Source of the DNA: Rhodobacter sp.
GTDB taxonomy: Bacteria > Pseudomonadota > Alphaproteobacteria > Rhodobacterales > Rhodobacteraceae
DNA: 64,000 bases
Reading direction: 5' to 3'
NCBI GenBank assembly: GCA_030065095.1
Contig: JASJDP010000023.1
Coordinates: 1 to 64,000, forward strand
How positions within the stretch are numbered: position 1 is the first letter of the stretch; every line of letters starts with the position of its first letter. A model generated the notes under the pieces. That model searched no databases, was not told where the DNA came from, and worked only from the letters and a program-made list of their open reading frames with translations. The position numbers and the translations under genes were made by a program. This document shows positions 24,243-33,701 of the stretch, in pieces.

Positions 24243-26714
24243 ATGGCCGACGAACCGAAGCCGGAAGATCTGGAGATCGCGGACGAGCTTATTGCCGAAC
24301 GACGTGCCGAGGCCCCTGGTGAGACTCCGGAGGATATGACCGCCTGGCAGCGTCCGATCACCGCCGTGATCGACGTCATAAACTATCGCGCAGGCCAGCT
24401 CATTGCACTGCTCATGGTCCCGCTGATTTTGGTTGTGGTCTATGAGGTGATCTCTCGAAACTCATTCGCGATCCTGCAAGACGCAGGGTTCGAAGATCTT
24501 GCGCGGTCTCTCGGCCTTGGGCCGACATTGTGGGTTTACGACACCAGCCGCATGATCGCCGGCGTGCTCTTCATGGCGGCGGCTGGCTATGGCCTCATGC
24601 GCGGGGTGCATATCCGCGCCGACTTCCTCTATCGCAGTTGGCGGGTGAAGACGCAGGCGACGGTGGATGCGACGCTGTATCTGTTGTTCTTCATTCCGTC
24701 GATGCTGCTCTTCACCATCGTTTCGGCGCAGTATTGGTGGCTGGCCTACACCACGGGCGAGACCTTGGCGCTGGACAGCGCGTGGCAGCCCATTCTGTGG
24801 CCCGCACGCACGGCAATGCCGATCGGTGGCTTGCTGTTGATGCTGCAGGGCATCCCGGAGATCTTCCGCGCCTTCCACAAGATGGGCAAAGAGCGTGAAC
24901 GTTGGTTCGTGCGGGCTTTGCCATTCTATCTGATCGGGCTGATCTGGCTGACTCTGGCGATCTTTACGCCGGACTCGGTGCCGGGCGGCGAATGGTTCAC
25001 CGATCTGATGAGTGCCCGTCCGGGCCTTGATAAACCCACCATCGGGTTGATCATGCTGGTGGCGATGCTCTTCGTGATCTTCATCGGCTTCCCGATCTCG
25101 TTCACACTAATCTTCCTGGCCTTCGTGTTCGGCATCTGGGGGGCCAACTTCAAGCTCACCACGCTGTTGATGACGCTGAACACGAACTCCACCATGCTGA
25201 ACGATCAGCTCATGGCGGTTCCGCTGTTTGTCCTGATGGGCATCGTGATGGAAGCCGCGGGCTTGATGGAACGCTTGTTTGCATCGATCCAGATGATCAT
25301 GGCGCGCATCCGCGGGGCGCTGTTCATCGCGGTGCTGATTGTGTCGACGATCTTCGCCGCGGCGACCGGGATCGTGGGCGCGTCGGTGACCCTGCTGGGC
25401 ATCATGGCCGGAGCAACCATGAGCCGGTCTGGCTATAACGTGCAGCTGGCCGCCGGGACGATTACCGCCGGGGGCACTCTGGGCATCCTGATCCCGCCCT
25501 CGATCATGCTGATCGTGATGGGACCGGTGCTGGAGGTCTCGACGCTCGACCTCTTCCGGGGGGCGTTCATCCCCGGCGCGCTCTTGGCGTCGCTCTATCT
25601 GCTTTATACGCTGGGGCGCTGTTGGCTGAACCCGAGCCTGGGTCCGATCCTGTCGGAAGAAGACCAGCCTGACACGTCCAAGTTCTATGGCGCCGAGGTC
25701 GCTCTGATCTGTCTGGGGATCTTGACGGTCTGCCGCGTCTTCGGGCTGGGCCTGGGCGGAGCATTCGGGGGGCTTCTGCCCTTTGGCGGCCTGATCGTCC
25801 TGGCGATTACCTGTGCCGTGGCCTACGCGGCCTATCGGAAACTGAACATTCTGCGGATCGTCGTGCCGATCGCGGTCCTGTTCCACCTCTATATGATCTT
25901 TGCGAACATCGGTAACGACGGCAGTTTACCAACGTGGTCGGTCATCTTCGGCGCGTTCACGGTTCTCTTGGCGGTGTTGGCACGCCCGATCTACAGCAAG
26001 GAAGCTGACGGAAACTTCTATTTCTCGGACCTGTGGGATGAGTTCTTCGCCGGTCTGATGCCGCCGACGATCCTGATCTCCTTCGCGCTGGGGTCGATCC
26101 TGCTGGGTCTTGCAACACCTGCAGAAGCGGCGGCAATGGGCGCTTTCGGTGCGATCCTGCTTTCGATGGGCTATCGCAAATTCACTATTCCCAGCTTCTT
26201 TGACAGCTTGATCAAGGCCCTGGAGATCACGGTTCTGATCATGTTCCTGGTCGCGGCCTCGAACTTTTTTGGTGCGCAGTTCAGCGCCCTTGGGACGCCG
26301 AAGATGCTGACGGAGCTTCTGCTTGGGTTGGACATGTCGCCGTATCTGATCCTGCTTTTGGTCATGGCCTTGATCTTCCTGCTCGGCTGGCCGCTGGAAT
26401 GGGTGCCGATTGTGTTGATCGTTGTCCCGATCCTGCTGCCGACGGTCGAGTCGCTCTCGGTCCATGGGCTTGATCGCTATGACCTTATGGTCTGGTTCGG
26501 GATTCTCGTGGCAGTGAACCTGCAAACGGCCTGGCTCAGTCCGCCCGTGGCACTCTCGGCCTACTTCCTGAAAGGGGTGGTGCCGAATTGGGATCTGAAG
26601 GACATCTATCTTGGGATGATGCAGTTCATGCTGGTGCAGCTCTTCGGACTGGTTTTGATCTTCATCTTCCCGCAGATCGTGCTTTGGTTGCCAGCAGTCC
26701 TCTCGGGGAACTGA
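24243..26714 (+). CDS. TRAP transporter fused small and large permease subunits (DctQM)
   Basis: 823 aa, start ATG at 24243 after CGGGAGGGATCACC. Residues 1-30 are acidic and cytoplasmic. About 45-240 form the DctQ-like four-helix part. About 265-823 form the DctM part with PISFTLIFLAFVFG, GTLGILIPPSIMLIVMG, LATPAEAAAMGAFGA and LGWPLEWVPIVLI. The M part is about 130 residues longer than usual: a stretch at roughly 475-600 inserts about four extra hydrophobic segments. It works with the upstream binding protein as a Na+-driven organic-anion importer. The DUF475 gene starts 2 bp after its stop. Confidence 0.93.
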   Translation: MADEPKPEDLEIADELIAERRAEAPGETPEDMTAWQRPITAVIDVINYRAGQLIALLMVPLILVVVYEVISRNSFAILQDAGFEDLARSLGLGPTLWVYDTSRMIAGVLFMAAAGYGLMRGVHIRADFLYRSWRVKTQATVDATLYLLFFIPSMLLFTIVSAQYWWLAYTTGETLALDSAWQPILWPARTAMPIGGLLLMLQGIPEIFRAFHKMGKERERWFVRALPFYLIGLIWLTLAIFTPDSVPGGEWFTDLMSARPGLDKPTIGLIMLVAMLFVIFIGFPISFTLIFLAFVFGIWGANFKLTTLLMTLNTNSTMLNDQLMAVPLFVLMGIVMEAAGLMERLFASIQMIMARIRGALFIAVLIVSTIFAAATGIVGASVTLLGIMAGATMSRSGYNVQLAAGTITAGGTLGILIPPSIMLIVMGPVLEVSTLDLFRGAFIPGALLASLYLLYTLGRCWLNPSLGPILSEEDQPDTSKFYGAEVALICLGILTVCRVFGLGLGGAFGGLLPFGGLIVLAITCAVAYAAYRKLNILRIVVPIAVLFHLYMIFANIGNDGSLPTWSVIFGAFTVLLAVLARPIYSKEADGNFYFSDLWDEFFAGLMPPTILISFALGSILLGLATPAEAAAMGAFGAILLSMGYRKFTIPSFFDSLIKALEITVLIMFLVAASNFFGAQFSALGTPKMLTELLLGLDMSPYLILLLVMALIFLLGWPLEWVPIVLIVVPILLPTVESLSVHGLDRYDLMVWFGILVAVNLQTAWLSPPVALSAYFLKGVVPNWDLKDIYLGMMQFMLVQLFGLVLIFIFPQIVLWLPAVLSGN

Positions 26715-26716
26715 CG

Positions 26717-27769
26717 ATGGACGGAACGCGCAGCTCTCTCTCCTACCTCAAATGGCCCCTGATCATTACGGCCATCGGGCTTTTCCTGTCGGGTTGGCTC
26801 GGCTGGGCGACCTTGGGCAATGTCGGCGGGATCCTCTCGTTCCTTCTGGTGGGCGCCGTGCTGGCGGCGTTGGAGATCTCGCTGAGCTTCGACAACGCCA
26901 TCGTCAACGCCAACAAGCTGCACGAGATGACCCCGGTCTGGCGCCAGCGCTTTCTGACCTGGGGCATCCTGATCGCGGTCTTCGGCATGCGCGTCGTCTT
27001 CCCGCTGGCCATCGTGGCGATCTTCGCCTGGGTGAATCCGATCGAGGCGATGCGGCTCGCGCTCGCGGAACCCGACACCTATTCCCAGATCATGGACCAC
27101 GCGCATGGCCCGATCTCGGCCTTCGGCGGGACGTTCCTGATGATGGTGGCGCTGAAATTCTTCGTCGACGAGGACAAATCCATCGATTGGATCGAGATCC
27201 TGGAATGCCGGTTGCGCAAATGCGGCTCGGTCCGGGGGTTCGAGATCGCTTTCGTCCTGATTGTGGTCGTCGCGATCTGCCAGGCACTTGCCGACGAGTA
27301 TCGCGGGGCGTTCCTTTATTCCGCGATCATGGGGCTTTTGACCTTCACGCTGGTCGATGGCCTGGGCAATGCGCTCGACCAATCGTCGAAGACGATCACC
27401 GAGATCGGGGCCAAGGGCGGACTTGGCGCGTTTCTCTATCTCGAGGTCCTCGATGCCAGCTTTTCCTTCGATGGGGTGATCGGCGCCTTCGCCCTGACCA
27501 CCAACATCCTGCTGATCGCCATCGGGCTGGGGGTCGGCGCGATGTATGTCCGGTCGATGACGATCATGCTGGTCGAAAAAGGCACGTTGCAGCATTTCCG
27601 ATATCTCGAACATGGCGCGTTCTATTCGATCTTCGCGCTCTCGCTGATCATGTTCATGCAATCGCTGATGCATATCCCCGAGACATTGACGGGCCTGATC
27701 GGCGTGGCGCTGATCGGGTTTGCCTTGCTCTCTTCAATACGCCACAACCAGCGTGAAACGCAGACGTAA
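26717..27769 (+). CDS. DUF475/TerC-like integral membrane protein
   Basis: 350 aa from the ATG at 26717, 2 bp after the TRAP permease stop; longer in-frame versions overlap the permease. About eight hydrophobic segments are seen. Two family motifs are LSLSFDNAIVNANKLHEM-type (here EISLSFDNAIVNANKL) and LDASFSFDGVIGAFALT; the intramembrane acidic FDNA/FDGV motifs recall the TerC superfamily of metal-linked exporters. Its role is not established. Tight spacing makes it part of the transport operon, perhaps for export of a product ion. That idea is inference. Confidence 0.88.
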   Translation: MDGTRSSLSYLKWPLIITAIGLFLSGWLGWATLGNVGGILSFLLVGAVLAALEISLSFDNAIVNANKLHEMTPVWRQRFLTWGILIAVFGMRVVFPLAIVAIFAWVNPIEAMRLALAEPDTYSQIMDHAHGPISAFGGTFLMMVALKFFVDEDKSIDWIEILECRLRKCGSVRGFEIAFVLIVVVAICQALADEYRGAFLYSAIMGLLTFTLVDGLGNALDQSSKTITEIGAKGGLGAFLYLEVLDASFSFDGVIGAFALTTNILLIAIGLGVGAMYVRSMTIMLVEKGTLQHFRYLEHGAFYSIFALSLIMFMQSLMHIPETLTGLIGVALIGFALLSSIRHNQRETQT

Positions 27770-27788
27770 TTCCAAGGATCTCCAGCAC

Positions 27789-29096
27789 ATGCCGCGTACG
27801 TATCTGAAAAAGGCCTCTCTGACCTCGACGTCGGACGCCGCGGAAGTCCATGAAACCGTCCGGGGCATTCTGGCCGATATCGAGGCGGGTGGAGAGGCCA
27901 AGGCTTTGGAATACGCGGCAAAGTTCGATGCCTATGACGGCAACCTGATCCTGACGCCCGACGATATCGAGGCCGCCGCCGCGCAGGTGCCGGACAAGCT
28001 GAAGGCGGATATCCGCTTTGCCCACGACAATGTTCGCCGTTTTGCCGAGACGCAAAAGGCCACGGTGCCGGACGTGCAGACCGAAATCGTGCCGGGTGTG
28101 ATCGCCGGACAAAAGGCAATTCCGGTGCATGCGGCGGGCTGCTACGTGCCTGCCGGCCGCTACTGCCACATCGCCAGCGCGATCATGACGGTGACGACGG
28201 CCAAGGTCGCCGGCTGCCAGCACATCGCGGCGTGCTCGCCGCCGCGTCCCGGTCAGGGCGTCGCGCCCGCGATCGCCTATGCCGCGCATGTCTGCGGCGC
28301 CGATACGATCGTGGCGATGGGCGGTGTCCAGGCCGTGGCGGCGATGACGTACGGGCTGTTCGGCCTGCCCAAGGCCAACATCCTCGTCGGTCCCGGCAAC
28401 CAGTTCGTGGCCGAGGCCAAGCGCATCCTGTTCGGCCGGGTCGGCATCGATATCGTTGCCGGTCCCACCGACAGCCTGATCCTCGCCGACGCGACCGCCG
28501 ATGCTCATGTGGTGGCAACCGATCTCGTCAGCCAGGCAGAGCACGGCTATAACTCGCCGGTCTGGCTGGTCACCGATCACCGCCCCCTTGCCGAGGATGT
28601 GCTGGCCAGGGTCCCCGCGCTGATCGACGACCTGCCGGAGCTGAACCGCGAAAACGCCGCGGCTGCATGGCGCGACTATGCCGAGGTGATCGTCTGTTCC
28701 GACCGCGAGGAAATGGCCGCCTGTTCCGACGAATACGCGCCCGAACACCTGACCGTGCAGGCCGACGATCTCGACTGGTGGCTCGGGCGGCTGACCTGCT
28801 ATGGCTCGCTGTTTCTGGGCGAGGAAACCACGGTGTCCTACGGCGACAAGGCCACCGGGACCAACCATGTGCTGCCCACCTCCGGAGCGGCCAGCTATAC
28901 CGGCGGGCTCAGCGTGCACAAATACATGAAGATCGTCACCTGGCAGCGCGCCACCCGCGAAGGCTCCCGTCCGATCGCCGAGGCCACTGCGCGGATCTCG
29001 CGCCTGGAAGGTATGGAGGCGCATGCCCGCGCGGCGGATGTCCGGCTGGCCAAATACTTCCCGGGCGAGAATTTCGATCTGTCCGCCGATGGGTGA
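27789..29096 (+). CDS. Histidinol-dehydrogenase-family enzyme, HpsN-like (sulfopropanediol 3-dehydrogenase candidate)
   Basis: 435 aa from the ATG at 27789. A zinc- and NAD-dependent family that oxidises an alcohol twice to a carboxylate. Zinc and catalytic residues are retained: SQAEHGYNSPVWLVT (Gln, His), YAPEHLTVQ (Glu-His base), YGDKATGTNHVLPT (Asp) and EGMEAHARAA (His). The GCYVPAGRYCHIASAIMTV block departs from biosynthetic HisD and, as I recall, fits HpsN, which makes sulfolactate from dihydroxypropanesulfonate. It is not in a his operon; it follows a TRAP transporter, which fits a catabolic role. Substrate assignment is tentative. Confidence 0.82.
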   Translation: MPRTYLKKASLTSTSDAAEVHETVRGILADIEAGGEAKALEYAAKFDAYDGNLILTPDDIEAAAAQVPDKLKADIRFAHDNVRRFAETQKATVPDVQTEIVPGVIAGQKAIPVHAAGCYVPAGRYCHIASAIMTVTTAKVAGCQHIAACSPPRPGQGVAPAIAYAAHVCGADTIVAMGGVQAVAAMTYGLFGLPKANILVGPGNQFVAEAKRILFGRVGIDIVAGPTDSLILADATADAHVVATDLVSQAEHGYNSPVWLVTDHRPLAEDVLARVPALIDDLPELNRENAAAAWRDYAEVIVCSDREEMAACSDEYAPEHLTVQADDLDWWLGRLTCYGSLFLGEETTVSYGDKATGTNHVLPTSGAASYTGGLSVHKYMKIVTWQRATREGSRPIAEATARISRLEGMEAHARAADVRLAKYFPGENFDLSADG

Positions 29097-29187
29097 TCGC
29101 TGCGTGCGGCAAGTGCCGTCAACATGTCGGGTCCCACATCTGCGCTCTGGATTTGAACCGGCACCGAGAGACGAAGGGAGATAGCAG

Positions 29188-29598
29188 GTGTACCGCAAAA
29201 TTCTCGTACCGATAGCGCTGGACCATGACGTCTCGCCACAAACGCTGAAGATCGCACGCGATCTTTGCGATGACGGCGGAGAGATCATCGCGCTTCACGT
29301 GCATGAGGAACCGCAAGGCTCGGCCGCCGCCGTACTGCCGGAGGCCCTGGTGGAGGAGGGCGTGAACCGGGCCAAGGAGCTTATGGCGCAAAAGCTTGCC
29401 GGCGTGACGGGCGTGACGGCGCGTCTGGCCGAGGGCCGCAGCTACCGGACCATTGTCGAATTCGCCGCCGACAACGGCGTCGACTGCATCGTCATGGGGT
29501 CGCACAAACCGGGGCTCGGAGAGTTCCTTTTGGGCTCTACCGCCGCCCGGGTCGTGCGTCACGCCCCTTGCGCGGTTCACGTCTACCGCAGTTCGTAG
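29188..29598 (+). CDS. Universal stress protein (UspA family)
   Basis: 136 aa from a GTG at 29188 after AAGGGAGA. Begins with the family pattern YRKILVPIALDHD. The ATP-binding loop is MGSHKPGLGEFLLGSTAARV (G-x2-G-x9-G-S/T), followed by HAPCAVHVYR. It is a small cytoplasmic nucleotide-binding protein. Usp genes commonly end TRAP-transporter operons; it lies 91 bp after the dehydrogenase. Confidence 0.9.
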   Translation: MYRKILVPIALDHDVSPQTLKIARDLCDDGGEIIALHVHEEPQGSAAAVLPEALVEEGVNRAKELMAQKLAGVTGVTARLAEGRSYRTIVEFAADNGVDCIVMGSHKPGLGEFLLGSTAARVVRHAPCAVHVYRSS

Positions 29599-29724
29599 TC
29601 TCGGAGGGGGCGCCTGCCCCGATGAGCACGTCAGCTCTAGCGACGGCGGAGCAAACAGAGCCAGCCAGAGTGACGGTGCCCGCGACACTTCTTTTGTTTG
29701 AGACCGGTCGCGGCTAACGCCATT

Positions 29725-30615
29725 TCACAGGTCCGGTTCGGTCAGCGATACCGATGCCTTCCTGACGATTTCAAACAGGCGGTTTCTCCACTGCTTGGAA
29801 TGCGCCGCTTTCCTGGTTGCCAGGACAAGCTCTCTTCGCGGGAATGTGTCATCCAGCGTCGTGATATGGACGCGGTGGTCTGCGTAGCGGCGTATATCCG
29901 GCACCGGCAGAATGGTGTAACCCAACCCGGCCTTCACACACTCGACGGTCGCCTCGATGCCGTCCAGGATGATGGTGCGCTTGGCAGGTTCCGGCAGACC
30001 GTGCTTTGCCGCAGCAATGAGCCTGCCAATGCCCGTGCTCGGCATGAAGTGAATGAACGGCAGTCGTTGGCTCATGGCCTCGAGATCGAGATCGCGCAGA
30101 GAGATCGGCGCCGCGACCGCCATGGGTTCGGTCGCGATGGAGGCGAAATGCAGATCGGCAAATTCGCCCTGCACCTTCGTGACGACCGCGGCCTCGATCT
30201 GCCCGGTTTCCACCTGGTTGGTCAAAAGCTCCGAAAGACCCGACACGACCCGAAACTTGGCCAAGGGGGCTTCGTGTTCTGCAATCGCCAGGAATCGCGG
30301 AAGGATCCGCACACTCGCGGACTGGATGAACCCGATCTGATGCGTGCCGACCAGGGGATCCTCTGAGGCGGCGAGCGACTTCAGCGCATTGCTTTCCTTC
30401 AGGATCACCTTGGACTGTTCGGCGATTGTCTGCCCCAGCGGCGTCAGGCGCGGCGGGCGGCAGTCGCGGTCGAACAGGGCCGCGCCGAGTTCCGCTTCCA
30501 GCGTCTTCATCTGCATTGAAAGCGCCGACAACGTCAGGTTCTGCAACTCGGCCGCCCGGCTGAACGATGCAACCTGTTGAATTCGAACAAGAGTCTCGAG
30601 CGCCCGCAGGTTCAT
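29725..30615 (-). CDS. LysR-family transcriptional regulator
   Basis: 296 aa. The N-terminal helix-turn-helix is typical: MNLRALETLVRIQQVASFSR, AAELQNLTLSALSMQMKTLE and LGAALFDRDCRPPRLTPLGQ. The C-terminal periplasmic-binding-like domain senses an unknown ligand. It diverges from the acyl-CoA dehydrogenase operon with 75 bp between, where two CAAT-N3-ATTG elements sit 21 bp apart, as expected of LysR recognition and activation sites. Confidence 0.92.
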   Translation of the reverse strand: MNLRALETLVRIQQVASFSRAAELQNLTLSALSMQMKTLEAELGAALFDRDCRPPRLTPLGQTIAEQSKVILKESNALKSLAASEDPLVGTHQIGFIQSASVRILPRFLAIAEHEAPLAKFRVVSGLSELLTNQVETGQIEAAVVTKVQGEFADLHFASIATEPMAVAAPISLRDLDLEAMSQRLPFIHFMPSTGIGRLIAAAKHGLPEPAKRTIILDGIEATVECVKAGLGYTILPVPDIRRYADHRVHITTLDDTFPRRELVLATRKAAHSKQWRNRLFEIVRKASVSLTEPDL

Positions 30616-30618
30616 TAA

Positions 30619-30652
30619 TTCAATCTTATTGAAGACAAAATCAATTTTATTG
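30619..30652. promoter_or_regulatory. Paired LysR-type operator sites
   Basis: TTCAAT-CTT-ATTGAA (30619-30633) is a perfect dyad. A second, CAAT-TTT-ATTG (30642-30652), repeats its core, with centres 21 bp apart, i.e. two helical turns on the same DNA face. Both sit in the divergent region and match the T-N11-A type of LysR sites. A tetramer covering both sites could autorepress and activate the divergent operon. Confidence 0.62.
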
Positions 30653-30690
30653 CGATTTTCATGAACTCGTCAAGGCGCTAGGCTGCCTCT

Positions 30691-31920
30691 ATGGAGCGCC
30701 GAGAGACTGCAGAATTCTATCGCGACATCGCGCGCGACCTGGCGGCGAAATTCGCCCCCCGCGCCGACAGGTGGGACAAGAGCCGGAGCTATTGCTGGGA
30801 AAACGTGGCCGACATGGCCGCCGGCGGCGTCATGGGGATGACCATCCCGACGAAATACGGCGGCAAGGGCGCCTCGTATTTCGAAACCGTGGTGGTCGTC
30901 GAAGAGATTGCCAAGGCCTGCACGCTCAGCGCCCGGATCGTCGTCGAGGCCAATATGGGCGGTATCAGCGCCGTCATGGCCTATGGGTCCGAGGCGCAAA
31001 GGGAACTCGCCGCGCCGCTTGTCCTCGCCGGAGACAAGCCGGCGATCTGCATCACCGAACCGGGGGCAGGCAGCGCTGCGACCGAGATGACGACCACGGC
31101 CCGTCAGGTTAACGGTGGCTATGTGCTGAACGGCCGCAAGCACTGGATCACCGGCGGGGGTGTGTCAAAGCTGCACCTGGTCTTTGCGCGGGTCCTCGAC
31201 GGGGCCGGCGAGGATTTGGGTATCGGTGGTTTTCTGGTCCTTTCCGATCACTCCACCGGATCCGTCCCGGCCGGGTTTCGCGTCGCTGGCCGGGAGCATA
31301 CCCTGGGCCTTTGCGGGATGCCCGAGGCGGAACTGGTCTTTCAGGACCTGTTCGTCGAAAACGACATGGTGCTGACGCCGCCGTCGGGCTTCCGCCGCGG
31401 TTTTGCCGATCTCATGAACGCCTATAACAGCCAGCGCGTGGGGGCCGGTACGATTGCCATGGGAGTCGCGGCCGGAGCCCTGGACCATGCCGCGCGCTAC
31501 CTCAAGGAGCGCCGCCAGTTCGGCCGGCCATTGGCCGAGTTTCAGGGCCTGCAATGGATGCTGGCGGATATGGATGCCGGGGTGCACGCGTCGCGTCTGA
31601 TGCTGCACGAGGCGGCAAAGTCCCGCGGGCCGGATGGGTCGCTCTTTCCCGACATCACGATGGCCGCGCGGGCCAAGGCATTTGCATCGGAAACTGCGGT
31701 CAAGGTTGTCGACAACGCGCTTCAGATCTTTGGCGCGCGCGGCTATTCGGACAGGGAACCGCTGGAGCGCATGTACCGCGATGTCCGGATGTTCACCATC
31801 GGCGGCGGGACGGCGCAGATCCTGAAAACCCAGATCGCCGGAAGCCTTCTGGGAATAAAGACGCCGCAGACACGCACGGGCTATGCAGAGCTCGCACAAA
31901 GAAACTGGGGGTCTGAGTGA
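30691..31920 (+). CDS. Acyl-CoA dehydrogenase family protein
   Basis: 409 aa. A FAD-dependent acyl-CoA alpha,beta-dehydrogenase type. Family signature 1 is ICITEPGAGSAATEM, with the flavin-binding KHWITGGG. The C-terminal block reads ALQIFGARGYSDREPLERMYRDVRMFTIGGGTAQI (in parts); the catalytic Glu position is not obvious to me in this last block. First gene of the LysR-controlled operon; it overlaps the ThDP-enzyme start by 4 nt (GTGA). It presumably acts on a CoA ester made by the CoA-transferase two genes downstream. Confidence 0.9.
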   Translation: MERRETAEFYRDIARDLAAKFAPRADRWDKSRSYCWENVADMAAGGVMGMTIPTKYGGKGASYFETVVVVEEIAKACTLSARIVVEANMGGISAVMAYGSEAQRELAAPLVLAGDKPAICITEPGAGSAATEMTTTARQVNGGYVLNGRKHWITGGGVSKLHLVFARVLDGAGEDLGIGGFLVLSDHSTGSVPAGFRVAGREHTLGLCGMPEAELVFQDLFVENDMVLTPPSGFRRGFADLMNAYNSQRVGAGTIAMGVAAGALDHAARYLKERRQFGRPLAEFQGLQWMLADMDAGVHASRLMLHEAAKSRGPDGSLFPDITMAARAKAFASETAVKVVDNALQIFGARGYSDREPLERMYRDVRMFTIGGGTAQILKTQIAGSLLGIKTPQTRTGYAELAQRNWGSE

Positions 31921-33542
31921 CGTCCGAAGCGTCGGCACCGCGCGCGGCGGATCATGTCGCACGGCGCCTTTACCAGGCGGGCTGCCGCCATGCTTTCGGG
32001 ATGCCAGGCGGAGAAGTGCTGACCATCGTCGACGCTTTGGAACGCGCCGGCATCAGGTTCATCCTGTGCAAGCATGAAAACAATGCGGGCTTTATCGGCG
32101 AAGGCGTGCATCATCGCGACGGAGCGCCCGCCATCCTGGTCGCGACGGTTGGACCGGGCGTTGTGAACGGTGTCAACGTCGTGGCCAACGCGATGCAGGA
32201 CCGGGTGCCTATGATCGTGCTGTCGGGTTGCCTGGATGCCGACGAGGCGCAGACCTACACCCATCAGGTTTTCGACCATCAGCAGGTTTTTCGGTCGATC
32301 ACGAAAGAGACGTTCCGGCTGACCGCAAAAAGCGCCGACATCATCGCCGACAAGGCCGTCAACATCTCGCTCGAAGGCCGTGCCGGCCCGGTCCATATCG
32401 ACATACCGATCTCGGTTGCCGATCAACGGGTGACCGCAACGCCCCGGCGCCGCACCACCGCGACCCGGACCGTTCCGGCAGCCGGCCGCGACTTCGATCA
32501 GGCGCGCCGCTGGATCGCAGATGCCGAACGTCCCGTGATGATCGTCGGTCTGGATGCCGTCGCGGAAGGCGCGGGCGCAGAGGTTCAGGCGTTCTGCGAA
32601 CGGTTCGATGTTCCGCTCATCACCACCTACAAGGCCAAGGGCATCGTTCCCGAAGATCACCCGCTCTGCCTCGGCGGGGCAGGGTTGTCGCCGCTCAACG
32701 ACGGGATCCTCGCACCGTTTCTGCAATCCGCCGATCTGATCCTGTGCGCAGGCTACGACCCGATCGAAATGCGGACCGGCTGGCGCGAGATCTGGGACCC
32801 CGCCCGGATCAATGTCATCGACATATCCGCCGAACCGAACACCCATTACATGCACCACGCGACATTGAGCTTCGTTTGCGGGATCGGCGAAACGCTTGCC
32901 GCCCTGCGCCGGGACTTGACCGGTGGCGACACCTGGATTTCGGGCGGGATGGATGCCGTCAAGGCGGATCTGGCCAGGGCATTCCCGCGGGATACGGAAT
33001 GGGGACCGGCGGCCGTCATCGACGAATGCCGCAAGGTCCTGCCGCGCGATGCCCTGGCGACCTGCGATTCAGGCGCCCACCGGATCCTGCTGTCGCAGAT
33101 ATGGGAATGTTACGAGCCGCGCGGCCTCGTCCAGTCGACCGCGCTCTGCACCATGGGGTGCGCTTTGCCGATGGCCATCGGCCTGAAACTGGCGTCGCCG
33201 GACCGGCAAGTGGTTTCGTTTTCGGGCGATGCGGGCGCGCTTATGGTCATTGGCGAGCTGTCGACGGCAAAAGAGCTTGGCGGCAATCCGATATTCGTCA
33301 TCTTCGTGGATGCCAGCCTCGCACTCATCGAGATCAAGCAGCGCGGGCGGCAAATGAAAAACAACGGCGTGGACTTCGGTGCGCACGACTTCGCGGCCAT
33401 TGGGCGCGCCTTTGGCGGACATGGCGCGACCGTCACCAGCCGTTCGGAAATGCGAACGGCGTTGGAGCGGGCTCTGGTTGCAGACGATTTCACCGTCATT
33501 GCCGCGATAATCGAACGCCAGGCCTACGATGGCCTGTTCTAG
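31917..33542 (+). CDS. Thiamine-diphosphate-dependent enzyme, acetolactate-synthase-like
   Basis: 541 aa from a GTG at 31917. Three ThDP-fold domains are visible. The Pyr domain includes FGMPGGEVLTIVDAL, CKHENNAGFIGEG (conserved Glu) and VATVGPGVVNGVN. The central domain spans about 190-330. The PP domain has FSGDAGALMVIGELSTAKEL. The cofactor motif is unusual: GDA in place of GDG and VDAS where NN is usual. It decarboxylates or carboligates a 2-oxoacid, or cleaves a hydroxyacyl-CoA; sequence does not decide. It is not a close match to oxalyl-CoA decarboxylase or Xsc. It is coupled to the acyl-CoA dehydrogenase. Confidence 0.85.
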   Translation: MTSEASAPRAADHVARRLYQAGCRHAFGMPGGEVLTIVDALERAGIRFILCKHENNAGFIGEGVHHRDGAPAILVATVGPGVVNGVNVVANAMQDRVPMIVLSGCLDADEAQTYTHQVFDHQQVFRSITKETFRLTAKSADIIADKAVNISLEGRAGPVHIDIPISVADQRVTATPRRRTTATRTVPAAGRDFDQARRWIADAERPVMIVGLDAVAEGAGAEVQAFCERFDVPLITTYKAKGIVPEDHPLCLGGAGLSPLNDGILAPFLQSADLILCAGYDPIEMRTGWREIWDPARINVIDISAEPNTHYMHHATLSFVCGIGETLAALRRDLTGGDTWISGGMDAVKADLARAFPRDTEWGPAAVIDECRKVLPRDALATCDSGAHRILLSQIWECYEPRGLVQSTALCTMGCALPMAIGLKLASPDRQVVSFSGDAGALMVIGELSTAKELGGNPIFVIFVDASLALIEIKQRGRQMKNNGVDFGAHDFAAIGRAFGGHGATVTSRSEMRTALERALVADDFTVIAAIIERQAYDGLF

Positions 33543-33701
33543 AGGCGTCTGGACCTGTACCCGCCAGGCCTGCGCCAGATGCGAGGAGAACGGAGTCATG
33601 CCCGTCGGAACGGCCGAGAGGTGTGGTCTGAGGCTTGTTCCCAACCTTCGTTTCCGGCGGCTGCGGGACCGCAAGGTTATCACCCTGTTGGAGGAAACCA
33701 A

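Noticed and set aside
27789-29096. Biosynthetic histidinol dehydrogenase (hisD)
   Set aside because: It lies in a TRAP-transport operon without other his genes, and its substrate-region block differs from HisD, although the zinc residues are shared.
31917-33542. Reading the ThDP enzyme plus class III CoA-transferase as an oxalate pathway (oxalyl-CoA decarboxylase and formyl-CoA transferase)
   Set aside because: The ThDP protein opens like acetolactate-synthase relatives (FGMPGGEVLTIVDAL) and lacks the oxalyl-CoA decarboxylase pattern; the rest of the operon does not fit oxalate use.
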